Counted from the first letter of the stretch, positions 16,966 through 26,679 are shown. The stretch is 64,000 nucleotides of DNA from Rhizobium favelukesii (GCF_000577275.2 NZ_HG916854.1:1-64000); one strand, 5' to 3'. Made by a program: numbers and translations. Notes: generated from the sequence alone by a model not told the origin.

Positions 16966-17958
16966 ATGAAGCGAGCGACGGCGCAAAATGTGGCGTTAGA
17001 GGCGGGCGTTTCAAAGTGGACGGTCATCCGCGCATTTACCCCCGGTGCATCGATCACGGAAGCAAGCAAAGCCAAAGTGCTGGAGGCGGCAGCACGACTC
17101 AATTATCGGCCAAACCTGTTGGCTAGGAGCCTTGCCACCAATTCTACACATCAGGTCGCGGTTCTCATCGACGACTTTGAAAACCCGCACAAGCTTCCGT
17201 TTCTTGAAAAGCTGACCGCCAGCCTGCAGGCTGAGGGGCTCGTGACGATGCTGATCAATATCAATCAGCACTACAGCCACGTGCATGCCATATTGAATGC
17301 CGAGCAGCGGCAGGTTGATGCGATCGTGCTATTTGGCACAGCGTTTCGCGACGAGATGTTGACGGACCATAAGCTGGGACGCGGCGGCCCTCCGATGTTT
17401 GTTCTCGCTCGGGATAGCCAGATCGAAGGTGTTCCCGCCATCTCCTGCGATGCGGCCGTGGCGATTGCCGCGATCGGCAAGCACCTATTAAATAGGGGGT
17501 ATCGGAGGCCGGGATTTATGGCCGGAGCTCGCTCCCTGTCTACGGCGCTTGGCAGGCGCAGGAACTTTAAGGAGTTCTGGCGAACCACTCTCGGCGTCGA
17601 ACTCGTGGAGATGTCTGCCGAGCGCTATAGCGCAGAAGCAGGTGCGCAGGCAGCCCGGGACTATCTGTCCCAAGTTGCGCCGGAAGACCGGATCGATGTC
17701 CTCATGTGTGAAAACGATGCCCTCGCGTTCGGAGCGATGGATGTTGCCCGCAGCGAGTTCGGCTTACGTGTTCCCAACGATCTCGCCATTGTGGGCTTCG
17801 ATAACGCTGCCCCAGCGGCGTCACCAGCATACGGCCTGACAACCTATGAGCAGCCGACCGATCAGATGGTCAAAGCGGCAATAGACATGATTTTGGAAAG
17901 AGCACCGAGAGAGACAGTTAACCTCCAGGGCAAGCTTGTTGTGAGAGATTCAGCTTGA
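16966..17958 (+). CDS. LacI-family transcriptional regulator of the sugar importer
   Basis: A 330-residue LacI/GalR protein. The HTH starts at once (TAQNVALEAGVSKWTVIRAF), followed by the hinge helix RPNLLARSLATNSTHQVAVL and a periplasmic-binding-protein-like effector domain with VLMCENDALAFGAMDVAR and DLAIVGFDNAAP. AAGGGAGAAG precedes the start at 16966. It is divergent from the sugar-binding protein and shares an 18-bp palindromic operator with it. The HTH is slightly unusual (KWTVIRAF where SxxTVSRxL is common), suggesting divergent operator specificity. Confidence 0.93.
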   Translation: MKRATAQNVALEAGVSKWTVIRAFTPGASITEASKAKVLEAAARLNYRPNLLARSLATNSTHQVAVLIDDFENPHKLPFLEKLTASLQAEGLVTMLININQHYSHVHAILNAEQRQVDAIVLFGTAFRDEMLTDHKLGRGGPPMFVLARDSQIEGVPAISCDAAVAIAAIGKHLLNRGYRRPGFMAGARSLSTALGRRRNFKEFWRTTLGVELVEMSAERYSAEAGAQAARDYLSQVAPEDRIDVLMCENDALAFGAMDVARSEFGLRVPNDLAIVGFDNAAPAASPAYGLTTYEQPTDQMVKAAIDMILERAPRETVNLQGKLVVRDSA

Positions 17959-17989
17959 TTGATCAAACAATAAGGCGCGGTCGATTTAC

Positions 17990-18453
17990 TTACACTTGGT
18001 TGTGCTCGGAATCCTCGCGCTCGAAACATCCGACGCGGAAGAACGGTTGCGGCTGTGAGCATTCCGTAAGCGAGCGCCGCCACGGCGACGGTTTGGAACA
18101 GGACGCCGACGCTCGCTCCATACCAGATCACCGCGGACCATCCCAGACCCGCAGCCACAATCATTCACGGTTCAGGCCAGTACGGGAAGAAGCACACGCT
18201 TGGTTCCCTGGCTCCCGAAGTAAAGGCCAGACCCAATCCAATCGCCCCGTATGCAGGTGCTACCGTTCGCAGATAAAGGGATCCCATTTCCTGTACGTTC
18301 GGGTCGCTGGTGAACGGCTTCATCCAAACATGCGGGAACACCGCAGCGAGGAGGCCGATGATCAGTGTGACTCCAAACGCAATCCCTGCGCCAATCCAGG
18401 CGACCCTGCGCGGCCGCTCGACCTGGTCGCTTCAGAAGTGGCAGGCAGAGAAT
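17990..18453 (-). pseudogene. MATE-family efflux pump remnant
   Basis: Reverse-strand frames read VAWIGAGIAFGVTLIIGLLA, then VWMKPFTSDPNVQEMGSLYL, RTVAPAYGAIGLGLAF and, after a shift near 18205, SQGTKRVLLPVLA and MIVAAGLGWSAVIWYGASV. These are consecutive C-terminal parts of a MATE multidrug exporter. The N-terminal 250 or so residues are missing: a short in-frame ATG segment at 18453 joins directly to the C-terminal part, indicating a large internal deletion. It faces the 51-bp operator-like element, so it once belonged to that regulon. Confidence 0.75.
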
Positions 18454-18467
18454 CATGCTGCTTGAAT

Positions 18468-18518
18468 ATAGATTGCGTTTAAAATCTAAATCACGTATAG
18501 AGGTTGGACGCAATCTAA
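18468..18518. promoter_or_regulatory. 51-bp operator-like element, copy 2 (MATE/MarR locus)
   Basis: Same length and spacing as copies at 10989 and 21313. It has TAGATT-N8-AATCTA, then TAGAGG-N8-AATCTA, ending CGCAATCTAA. It lies between the divergent MATE remnant and the MarR-like gene. Confidence 0.75.
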
Positions 18519-18559
18519 TTTTGATGGTGAGCGAACGCGCCACCCGGGGCCATACAGGA

Positions 18560-19040
18560 ATGACGAAAGCGATATTCTTTGATCGGGAACCGATCGCCAC
18601 CGACATCGCGGAAAACCCCATCGCCAATGATCTATGCTTTGTACTTCAGCGGGCCAATCGCATTATTTCGCGCGGCGCTGACTCTGCATTGCGAGCGACA
18701 GGACTGACTGCCGAGCAGACATTGCTGCTTGCGGCAATCGCCGAGGCGGGGGTCCCCTAGAGCCGCCGATCTCTCCCGCAGCCTCGGCATCGATGCTTCG
18801 ACGATTGCGGCGAACCTCAAGCCTCTGATGAGGCAAGAATTGGTTTTTGCGCCGGTCGATGTCACCGACCGCAGAGCGCGGCGGCTTTTTCTGACCGTGG
18901 CTGGGAGCGAACGGCTTGAGAGGGGGATCAAGCAGCTCCAGGAATACGAAGGCGGCCTGGCATCAGAGTGTGACGGAAATACCGATCACTTGGCCTCTGT
19001 CAGGCTCTCAGCAGTCTGGCAGAAGCATGCCTTTAAGTAA
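18560..19040 (+). pseudogene. MarR-family regulator with a frameshift
   Basis: The frame from 18560 reads MTKAIFFDREPIATDIAENP, then NDLCFVLQRANRIISRGADS and LTAEQTLLLAAIAEAG before a stop at 18760. A shift near 18755 restores RAADLSRSLGIDASTIAANL, KPLMRQELV and VTDRRARRLFLTVAG, the MarR winged helix and beta-wing, to a stop at 19040. Joined, it is a normal about 160-residue MarR protein. An upstream in-frame ATG at 18524 is also possible. It lies directly beside copy 2 of the 51-bp element. Confidence 0.78.
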
Positions 19041-19255
19041 CACGCGCCCGCCTTCATGCCTGTCTTCTTTCCCCAGGAACGTTGCTGACCTCACCCACGC
19101 CAATGACGGCAATCCTTGGCTGGAGGGGACGTATATTCGGTGCAGTAACCATCGTTTGGTTCATAGAAGGTCAGCTCCCAAGCAAGGGTAGTTTCAGGAC
19201 GGGGCGGCCGCTGCGATGAGTGTCAGCCAACGGTGGATTGCTACCACTAATCCCT
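19041..19255. other. Short intergenic region
   Basis: The stop codons of the MarR-like remnant and the FabF-like gene converge here. No gene or strong terminator hairpin was seen. Confidence 0.3.
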
Positions 19256-20521
19256 TTATGTCCACCGTCTGAAGAGTGCGCTGGCATTGACCCCGCCAAA
19301 GCCGAAACCGTTGGATATTGCGTATTCAGCGTCTAATTGGCGCGCTTGGTTTGCGACGAAGTCGATACCGTCGGCTTCCTGATCCGGAGAACTCAGGTTC
19401 AGGGTCGGTGGCGCGATCCGGTTCTTGAGCGCCAAAATCGTGAAGATAGCTTCCAGTCCACCAGCCGCGCCGAGCAGATGTCCTGTGGCTGATTTCGTAC
19501 CGCTCACAGCGATGGTGTTGTCGGAACCGAACACAGTCTTGATGGCCCTGATCTCACCGAGATCTCCAACTGGTGTCGAGGTGGCGTGCGCGTTCAGATG
19601 ACCGATCTCATGCGCGGCTATTCCAGCCTGCGCGATAGCGATCTCCATGGCTCTGCGCGCGCCGTTCCCATCTTCGGGACCGGAGGTAATGTGATGGGCG
19701 TCGGCTGTCGTGCCGTATCCGACGAGTTCGGCAAGCGGCGTGGCACCGCGAGCAAGTGCATGGCTCAACGCTTCGATGACTAACATGCCCGATCCCTCGC
19801 CCATAACGAAGCCATCGCGCATCATGTCGAAAGGGCGGGATGCCTGGCTCGGGGTTTCGTTGAAGCCGGTCGATAGCGATCTGGCGGCGGCAAAGCCCCC
19901 AAGACTGACGATATTCATGCAGGCTTCCGTTCCGCCGCATATCGCAATGTCAGCTTCATTGGATCGGATTAGCCTGGCGGCATCGCCGATCGCCTGAACA
20001 CCGGCAGCACATGCCGTCACGGGCGCGCCGAGGGGACCCTTGAAGCCGAAACGGATCGAGACTTGTCCCGCTGCGAGGTTGACGAGAAACGACGGTATGG
20101 TGAAGGGCGAAAGACGGCGGACACCGCGTTGATCGACGGTGCGGACCGCTTCGGTGATTGCGGGAAAGCCGCCGATACCCGAAGCGATGATCGTCGCGGT
20201 TCGCAGCCGGTCATCATTCGAAACCGGCTTCCACTTCGCCTGCGCGAGCGCCTCTTCAGCGGCCGCCAGTGCGAAGATGATGAACCGGTCGACCTTGCGT
20301 TGGTCCTTCGGCGCCAGGACCGTATCCGGATCGAAGCCGCCTTCAGGATCTTCAGTGAACGAGGGGACCACTCCCCCTATTTTTGACGGGAGGTCTCCGA
20401 CCACGTCGTCTCCCAGTCGCCGAATGCCGCTTCGACTCGCAAGGAGACGTGCCCAAGAGATACCGACATTGGCTCCAAGGGGGCTGACAGCTCCCATTCC
20501 TGTTACAACGATACGACGCAT
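19256..20521 (-). CDS. Beta-ketoacyl-ACP synthase II (FabF-like), orphan
   Basis: A 421-residue ketosynthase starting MRRIVVTGMGAVSPLG. The nucleophile cysteine is in PVTACAAGVQAIGDA, and the two catalytic histidines are in LNAHATSTPVGD and SATGHLLGAAGG. These make a complete KAS II active site. A longer form from a GTG at 20557 is possible. No ACP, acyltransferase or reductase gene of a fatty-acid or polyketide cluster is adjacent; it sits beside a TetR regulator and an RND pump. It may remodel acyl chains during membrane or solvent stress, which is inference from location. Confidence 0.9.
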   Translation of the reverse strand: MRRIVVTGMGAVSPLGANVGISWARLLASRSGIRRLGDDVVGDLPSKIGGVVPSFTEDPEGGFDPDTVLAPKDQRKVDRFIIFALAAAEEALAQAKWKPVSNDDRLRTATIIASGIGGFPAITEAVRTVDQRGVRRLSPFTIPSFLVNLAAGQVSIRFGFKGPLGAPVTACAAGVQAIGDAARLIRSNEADIAICGGTEACMNIVSLGGFAAARSLSTGFNETPSQASRPFDMMRDGFVMGEGSGMLVIEALSHALARGATPLAELVGYGTTADAHHITSGPEDGNGARRAMEIAIAQAGIAAHEIGHLNAHATSTPVGDLGEIRAIKTVFGSDNTIAVSGTKSATGHLLGAAGGLEAIFTILALKNRIAPPTLNLSSPDQEADGIDFVANQARQLDAEYAISNGFGFGGVNASALFRRWT

Positions 20522-20712
20522 CTGTTTTCCACTTGTCTTCTTATTAAAAATTGGCACGCCTCAAGCGTGCCGGCCGACGATACCGCCAGACCCATTCTCA
20601 AATCATGCAGTTTGCGCAAGAGTTCAAAGGGCGGGCGCTGTGCCCGCACATTCGGGCGATAGCTCAACGCGGGTCCTCATCCGCACCAGGTCATCGAACC
20701 CAACGACAGCCT

Positions 20713-21300
20713 TCAGGCGACATCATCACCGTGCGCAATGCGCCTGACTTCGCCAGCAGCTGCGTCGAGGATGCCTTGCGACAAACTCTCGTCCTCCATA
20801 ATCCGCGACAGCGTGACGGCGCCCACCATGAGAGACAGTATCGCCATCGCCTTGCCGCTGGGATTGGAGCTCCGGGCGTCGCCCATCAGTTCATCCAGCA
20901 CCTCAAAGTGAGCCCGGATCCCATCCTCGAAAGGGCGTCTAACTTCTGCATTCTGCCGGGCCGCGTCCGATCCCAACGCCACCAAAGGGCAACCGTCGGC
21001 CTTTTCCCCGAGATGGCCCGGTGAGAGATAGAACTCCATGACTGCTTCAAGGGGATCGGAGCTGGTCGCGGCCGCCGTCGACCATCTCCGCGTAGCGCTT
21101 TCCAGTGCGCGCCTGGACGCCTGGGCTGCGAGATCGTCCTTGGATGAGAACTGCTTGTAGAACCCGCCTTGCGTCAGGCCGGCACCCTTCATCAGATCCT
21201 TGAGGCCAATACCATCGAAGCCGTGCTCTCGAAACAGACGGCTGGCGACGTTGATCACGGTCTCTCGATTTTCCTCGGCCTGTGCGCGGCTCACTCTCAT
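20713..21300 (-). CDS. TetR-family repressor of the RND efflux operon
   Basis: A 195-residue TetR protein. The N-terminal HTH is VINVASRLFREHGFDGIGLK then DLMKGAGLTQGGFYKQFSSK. The C-terminal domain has CPLVALGSDAARQNAEVRRP, the pattern of the TetR_C subfamily related to AcrR/NemR-like proteins with a conserved Cys-Pro. It diverges from the RND genes, and the 51-bp element (copy 3) lies in the gap. It is the most likely protein to bind all three copies. The cysteine suggests response to electrophiles or oxidants, as in NemR, but that is only a hypothesis. Confidence 0.88.
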   Translation of the reverse strand: MRVSRAQAEENRETVINVASRLFREHGFDGIGLKDLMKGAGLTQGGFYKQFSSKDDLAAQASRRALESATRRWSTAAATSSDPLEAVMEFYLSPGHLGEKADGCPLVALGSDAARQNAEVRRPFEDGIRAHFEVLDELMGDARSSNPSGKAMAILSLMVGAVTLSRIMEDESLSQGILDAAAGEVRRIAHGDDVA

Positions 21301-21312
21301 ATTGATCTCCGA

Positions 21313-21363
21313 TTAGATTTCATTTGACATCTATAACGCAAATAGAGTTAGATCGCAATCTAA
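21313..21363. promoter_or_regulatory. 51-bp operator-like element, copy 3 (tetR-RND gap)
   Basis: Same architecture as copies 1 and 2: TAGATT-N8-CATCTA (one mismatch), then TAGAGT-N8-AATCTA, ending CGCAATCTAA. It fills the 98-base gap between the divergent tetR and membrane-fusion genes. Confidence 0.8.
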
Positions 21364-21398
21364 ATTATCCCGGTCGCTGGTCAAGAAGAGAACTTAAA

Positions 21399-22511
21399 AT
21401 GAAACGCAAACATGTCCTGACTTTCGTGGGTCTCGTTGCAGCGGCGGGGGCGGCTGCCTTTTTCCTGGTTTTCGAATCCCCTAAGCGGGAAGCCGAGGCT
21501 GCGGACCCACGGACGGCTTCACCACTCGTAAGGGTGGCAGAAGCGACAAAGACGGAAACGGCGGAGCGCTCGTTTACCGGCACGGTCGCTTCGCGCGTAC
21601 AGAGCAACCTCGGGTTTCGGGTCCCGGGCAAGATCGTTCAGCGGATGGTCGATGTGGGCCAGCAAGTGAGACAAGGCCAGACCCTGATGCGCATTGATGA
21701 AACCGATCTCCAGCTCGCGCTGACAGCGAAGCGCAATACGGTTACCGCAGCGCGTGCCGTCCTGACCCAAGCACAGGCAGATGAAAAACGATATGCGACG
21801 CTGGTGAAAAATGGATTGGCTGCCACTCAACAGCGTTATGAACAGGCAAAGGCGGCTCTCGATACGGCCTCCGCACAGCTCGCCGCGGCTGAAGCCGACG
21901 CCAAGGTTGCGGAAAATGCGGCCACCTATTCCGTTCTTCTCGCAGATTCGGATGGAACGGTCGTCAATACGCTTGGAGATCCCGGGCAAGTCGTGACAGC
22001 AGGCCAGACGGTGGTTCAACTCGCGCAGGCTGGACCGCGGGAAGCTGTTGTGTGGCTACCTGAGACTTTACGACCCCGGCTAGGGTCCGTGGCGGAGGCC
22101 AGTGTCTACGGAGGCGACGGTCTCAGCGGAAAAGCTCGTTTGCGACAGATTTCCGACGCTGCCGATCCCCAGACCCGGACTTATGACGCGCGTTATGTTC
22201 TTGAAGGCTCCGCCGCATCTGCTCCGCTCGGCTCGACGGTGACGATTAAAATTCTGGACGCGGACAGGCAGTTGGAGGTCGCTGTTCCCGTAGGCTCCAT
22301 CCTGGACGACGGTAACCGCACGGGTGTGTGGGCTGTTGATGGCGGCACATCCACCGTTAAGTTCACCCCGGTCAAAGTTCAGCAGATCGGCGAGGAAACG
22401 GCATTTGTCACGGGAATTGGAATTGGCGAGCAGGTTGTTGCTCTGGGCGCGCATCTCCTCGACGATGGTGCGGCCGTCAGGATTGCCTCGCAGCAAGAGG
22501 TGACGAAATAA
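21399..22511 (+). CDS. RND efflux membrane-fusion (periplasmic adaptor) protein
   Basis: A 370-residue HlyD/AcrA-type adaptor. An N-terminal membrane anchor (HVLTFVGLVAAAGAAAFFLV) leads to the lipoyl halves (VQSNLGFRVPGKIVQRMVDV and VLLADSDGTVVNTLGDPGQV) around a coiled-coil hairpin rich in Ala, Gln and Lys. A beta-barrel follows. AAGAAGAG fits the start at 21399. It overlaps the pump gene by one base (TAATG), so the two are co-translated. No outer-membrane TolC-like gene is adjacent; a chromosomal one would be needed. Confidence 0.94.
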   Translation: MKRKHVLTFVGLVAAAGAAAFFLVFESPKREAEAADPRTASPLVRVAEATKTETAERSFTGTVASRVQSNLGFRVPGKIVQRMVDVGQQVRQGQTLMRIDETDLQLALTAKRNTVTAARAVLTQAQADEKRYATLVKNGLAATQQRYEQAKAALDTASAQLAAAEADAKVAENAATYSVLLADSDGTVVNTLGDPGQVVTAGQTVVQLAQAGPREAVVWLPETLRPRLGSVAEASVYGGDGLSGKARLRQISDAADPQTRTYDARYVLEGSAASAPLGSTVTIKILDADRQLEVAVPVGSILDDGNRTGVWAVDGGTSTVKFTPVKVQQIGEETAFVTGIGIGEQVVALGAHLLDDGAAVRIASQQEVTK

Positions 22512-25500
22512 TGAGCTTCAATCTTTCCGCCATCGCTGTCCGCGAACGCGCCGTCACGTTATTCTTCATAGTCCTCTTGGCCGCCGCAGGAGCCTACGCC
22601 TTCGTCAAGCTGGGCCGGGCTGAGGATCCCTCCTTCACCATCAAAACCCTTACGGTCACCTCGGTTTGGCCGGGCGCTACGGCGCGAGAAATGCAGGACC
22701 TTGTCGCTGAGCCGCTTGAGAAGCGTATCCAGGAACTCACCTGGTACGACCGTGTCGAAACAACGACGCGGCCTGGCTACGCCTTCCTCACCGTGACACT
22801 GAAGGATAATACTCCGGCGAGCGCCGTCGCAGAAGAGTTCTATCAGGCTCGCAAAAAGCTCGGCGACGAAGCCCGAAATCTTCCGCCCGGTGTCATGGGT
22901 CCCTTTGTCAATGATGAATACTCGGACGTGAGCTTCGGACTTTACGCACTGAAGGCGAAGGGGATGCCGATGCGCGACCTCGTTCGCCAGGCGGAGGTCA
23001 TCCGTCAGGATCTCCTGCATGTTCCGGGCGTCAAGAAAATCAACATTCTCGGAGAGCGCCCAGAACAGATTTTCGTCGAATTCTCCTATGCCAAACTGGC
23101 AACACTCGGAATATCGGCGACCGATATCGCCGCAGCCTTGCAAAGACAGAACACGGTCACGCCGGCCGGCTCTATCGACACGCGTGGCCCCCAGGTCTTC
23201 ATCCGTTTCGACGGAGCCTATAACAGTGTGCAGGCGATTGCCGACACGCCGATCGCTGCGGCCAGCCGGACGCTGAAGCTCTCCGATCTGGCGGATGTGC
23301 GGCGCGGCTATCAGGATCCCGCAACCTACATCATCCGCCATGAGGGCGAGCCGACAATCATGCTGGGTGCAGTGATGCAACCGGGCTGGAATGGCCTTGA
23401 GCTCGGCAAGGCGCTTGAAGCGCGGTCCGCCGCGATCGCGCAGACACTGCCGCTCGGCATGACGCTCACGAAAGTCAGCGATCAGGCCGTCAATATTGAC
23501 GAGGCGGTCGGCGAGTTCATGCTGAAGTTCGCCATGGCGCTTGGCGTCGTGCTGTTCGTCAGCCTGGTCGCTTTGGGCTGGCGCGTCGGCATCGTTGTGG
23601 CGCTTGCTGTGCCGCTGACGCTCGCCGTCGTCTTCCTCATCATGCTGGAAACCGGACGGTTTTTCGATCGTATTACGCTTGGCGCATTGATCCTTGCACT
23701 GGGGCTTCTAGTGGACGATGCTATCATCGCGATCGAAGTCATGGTCGTGAAGATGGAAGAGGGCATGGACCGCATCAAGGCGGCCGCCTATGCCTGGAGC
23801 CATACGGCGGCGCCGATGCTGTCCGGTACGCTGGTCACGATTATCGGGCTGATGCCTGTGGGCTTCGCTCGATCGACGGCTGGTGAGTACGCTGGCAACA
23901 TCTTCTGGGTCGTGGGGTTCGCCCTGATCGTCTCCTGGATCATCGCGGTGACCTTTACGCCATACCTCGGTGTAAAAATGCTGCCGAACATCAAACCGGT
24001 CGAAGGCGGACACCACGCCATCTATGATACGCCGAACTACCGGCGCCTGCGCTCCATCATCAAGTTTGCGGTTCGCCACAAGTTCGTGACTTGCGCTGTG
24101 GTCGGCATCACGATGGCTGTTTCGGTCGTCGGGATGGGAAGCGTAAAACAACAGTTCTTCCCGACATCGGATCGGCCCGAGGTGCTGGTCGAAGTTCGTA
24201 TGCCCGAAGGTACGAGCATCGAAACCACGACAGCCGCAGTAGAGAAAGTCGAAGCCTGGCTGCAAACGCAGCCGGAAGCGAAAATCGTAACCAGCTATGT
24301 AGGGCAGGGCGCTCCCCGCTTCTTCTTTGCCATGGCGCCGGAACTTCCCGATCCTGCTTTCGCCAAGGTCGTTGTGCTGACGCCCGATGCCCATGCACGC
24401 GAGGATTTGAAGCACCGCCTTCGCGCCGCCATTTCGGAAGGGATCGTTCCTGAAGCATCTGTCCGTGTAACGCAGCTTGTATTTGGCCCCTACACGCCGT
24501 TTCCGGTCGAGTTTCGGATCATGGGACCGGATCAGGATGAGTTGTACAAGATTTCCGAGCAAGCCCTGGCAATTATGAAAAGTGTACCCGATGTACGACA
24601 GGCCAACCGGGATTGGGGCAACCGAACCCCTGTGCTGCGGTTTGTTCCGGATCAGGACCGGCTCAATCTGATCGGTCTCTCACCCTCGGAGGCAGCCCAG
24701 CAGATGCAGTTGCTGCTCAGCGGCATTCCGGTCACACAGGTGCGCGACAACATCCGCAACGTCCCCGTTGTCGCACGCAGCGCAGGTGATAACCGACTTG
24801 ATCCGTCACGGCTGAGCGATTTCTCGCTCATGAGCAGGGATGGCCGTCAGGTCCCCCTCGATCAGATCGGGCATTCGGAGATCCGGTTCGAGGAGCCAAT
24901 CCTGAAGCGCCGTGACCGCACGCCGGTGATCACGATACGCTCCGATATCAACGAGTCGACGCAACCCCCGGAAGTTTCCCAGCAGGTCATGAAGGCACTT
25001 CAGCCGCTCATCGCATCGCTTCCGGTTGGATATCGCATCGAGATGGGCGGCAATATCGAGGAGTCGCTCAAGGCCAATGTCGCACTTGTTCAGGTTTTTC
25101 CGCTGATGATCGCGGCCATGTTGATTGTCATTATCCTCCAGGTGCGCAGCCTGTCGACGATGACGATGGTGATGTTAACCGCGCCCCTCGGACTTGCCGG
25201 AGTCGTCCCGACCCTGTTCCTGTTCAATCAGCCTTTCGGCTTCAACGCCATTCTCGGACTGATAGGATTGGCCGGTATCCTCATGCGCAACACGCTGATC
25301 CTGACTGAGCAAATCAAGGAAAACAAGGCGGCTGGCCTCGACGACTATCATGCCGTTATTGAAGCGACGGTGCAGCGGACACGACCCGTGATCCTGACTG
25401 CGCTGGCAGCCATTCTCGCATTCATACCCTTAACGCATTCGGTGTTCTGGGGGTCGATGGCATACACACTGATTGGCGGAACGGCAGCGGGCACAGTGAT

Positions 25501-25621
25501 GATCCTGCTCTTTCTGCCAGCGCTTTACGCTGTGTGGTTTCGGATCAAGCCAACGAGAGAGGAGAGACATGGAGAAACGATTGATGAGCTGGAGCCACCG
25601 AGGGCGATGGCCGCTGAGTAG
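22511..25621 (+). CDS. RND-family multidrug efflux permease
   Basis: A 1036-residue inner-membrane proton-drug antiporter of the AcrB/MdtB type. Twelve membrane segments in the typical 1+5 repeat surround two large periplasmic loops. The proton-relay aspartates are in LGLLVDDAIIAIE of helix 4, the N-terminal helix is followed by PSFTIKTLTVTSVWPGATA, and the second half repeats the pattern (GFNAILGLIGLAGILMRNTL). The subgroup resembles transporters for detergents, solvents and plant phenolics in rhizobia. It is regulated with its adaptor by the divergent TetR. Confidence 0.95.
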   Translation: MSFNLSAIAVRERAVTLFFIVLLAAAGAYAFVKLGRAEDPSFTIKTLTVTSVWPGATAREMQDLVAEPLEKRIQELTWYDRVETTTRPGYAFLTVTLKDNTPASAVAEEFYQARKKLGDEARNLPPGVMGPFVNDEYSDVSFGLYALKAKGMPMRDLVRQAEVIRQDLLHVPGVKKINILGERPEQIFVEFSYAKLATLGISATDIAAALQRQNTVTPAGSIDTRGPQVFIRFDGAYNSVQAIADTPIAAASRTLKLSDLADVRRGYQDPATYIIRHEGEPTIMLGAVMQPGWNGLELGKALEARSAAIAQTLPLGMTLTKVSDQAVNIDEAVGEFMLKFAMALGVVLFVSLVALGWRVGIVVALAVPLTLAVVFLIMLETGRFFDRITLGALILALGLLVDDAIIAIEVMVVKMEEGMDRIKAAAYAWSHTAAPMLSGTLVTIIGLMPVGFARSTAGEYAGNIFWVVGFALIVSWIIAVTFTPYLGVKMLPNIKPVEGGHHAIYDTPNYRRLRSIIKFAVRHKFVTCAVVGITMAVSVVGMGSVKQQFFPTSDRPEVLVEVRMPEGTSIETTTAAVEKVEAWLQTQPEAKIVTSYVGQGAPRFFFAMAPELPDPAFAKVVVLTPDAHAREDLKHRLRAAISEGIVPEASVRVTQLVFGPYTPFPVEFRIMGPDQDELYKISEQALAIMKSVPDVRQANRDWGNRTPVLRFVPDQDRLNLIGLSPSEAAQQMQLLLSGIPVTQVRDNIRNVPVVARSAGDNRLDPSRLSDFSLMSRDGRQVPLDQIGHSEIRFEEPILKRRDRTPVITIRSDINESTQPPEVSQQVMKALQPLIASLPVGYRIEMGGNIEESLKANVALVQVFPLMIAAMLIVIILQVRSLSTMTMVMLTAPLGLAGVVPTLFLFNQPFGFNAILGLIGLAGILMRNTLILTEQIKENKAAGLDDYHAVIEATVQRTRPVILTALAAILAFIPLTHSVFWGSMAYTLIGGTAAGTVMILLFLPALYAVWFRIKPTREERHGETIDELEPPRAMAAE

Positions 25622-25763
25622 CGTTTCGTGTTCAAGACGTCGCGCCGGTTTCTCACGTGCTATTTCCCATGCCTGCCGATGTGCGTCAGAGAAGCGGACC
25701 ACCGGCAAAAATCGGAGGTGTCTAGGAACGCCAGTTGGTTAGAAACTTCGCGCTGGAGACGCC

Positions 25764-26378
25764 ATGAGCCGCCGTACCCGTATAGAGATTGACGTCGACC
25801 TCTTTCGGGAGCGGATTCTGGATGTGGCGGAAGAGCACTTTCGCCGCATCGGTTACCAAAAGACCTCGGTGGCCGACATTGCATCCTGTCTCGGAATGAG
25901 CAGCGCCAATATCTACCGTTTTTTTCCCTCGAGGGCGGCAATCAACAGGTCGATCTGTGGCCGCTTCTTCGCGGAAACTGCTCGGCGCGCAGATGCGATC
26001 GCCCGGATGCAGGCGCCGGCTCACGAGAAGCTCGTAGATCTTTTGAATATCCTCCACCAGAAAAGAAAAACGACGTTCATCAAAGAGAAGCCGGTCCACG
26101 ATCTGATCGTCGCAGCAACGGAGGAGAACTGGGCAATCATCAGAGCCCATAGTGACCAGATCGTGGTGATCATCGAGACGATTGTTCGCGAAGGGATGGC
26201 CGCACACGAGTTTGGTGTTGAAGATGCCGCGCAAGCCGCCCGAAGTATAATGAACGCCTTCATGCCGTTCTACCACCCCATTCTCGTCGAGCAGGGAGTC
26301 CAAAGCGGTGAACATACCGAGGCGGGCTTGCGTGACCAGATCCGTTTTATATTCAGAGCTCTCGGCTGTCCTGACTAG
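25764..26378 (+). CDS. TetR-family regulator
   Basis: A 204-residue TetR protein. The HTH is RILDVAEEHFRRIGYQKTSV then ADIASCLGMSSANIYRFFPS. The C-terminal part matches the group often annotated TetR_C_7/AefR-like, with DLIVAATEENWAIIRAHSDQ. It follows the pump gene by 142 bases on the same strand and may add a second layer of control. No copy of the 51-bp element was seen upstream. Confidence 0.88.
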   Translation: MSRRTRIEIDVDLFRERILDVAEEHFRRIGYQKTSVADIASCLGMSSANIYRFFPSRAAINRSICGRFFAETARRADAIARMQAPAHEKLVDLLNILHQKRKTTFIKEKPVHDLIVAATEENWAIIRAHSDQIVVIIETIVREGMAAHEFGVEDAAQAARSIMNAFMPFYHPILVEQGVQSGEHTEAGLRDQIRFIFRALGCPD

Positions 26379-26430
26379 CATCCTCCGCTAGACGCAACCA
26401 GAGTTATTGATTCGGCTCGATTGCAATTGC

Positions 26431-26679
26431 GGTCGCCTGGGCGTCTCAAAAGCGGGTAATCCACGGCTGCGAACGGCGATGGTCGAGCTTGCGTGGTTAT
26501 GGCTGCGCTACCAACCGGGTTCAATGCTCTCGTGCTGGTTTAAGGAACGCGTCGCACGCAATGGCGGACGCTTCAAAAAGTCGATGATCGTGGCGCTCGC
26601 CCGCAAGCTGCTGGTGGCGCTATGGAAATATGTAAGCGCCGGCGTCGTCATCGAGGGGGCGGTCATGAAATCCGCCTGA
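26431..26679 (+). pseudogene. IS110-family transposase, C-terminal fragment
   Basis: The frame carries LGVSKAGNPRLRTAMVELAW and LWLRYQPGSMLSCWFKERVA, then a C-terminal VALARKLLVALWKYVSAGVV. This is the end of the Transposase_20 domain of IS110 elements. The N-terminal DEDD catalytic half is absent, so the copy is dead. Confidence 0.8.
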
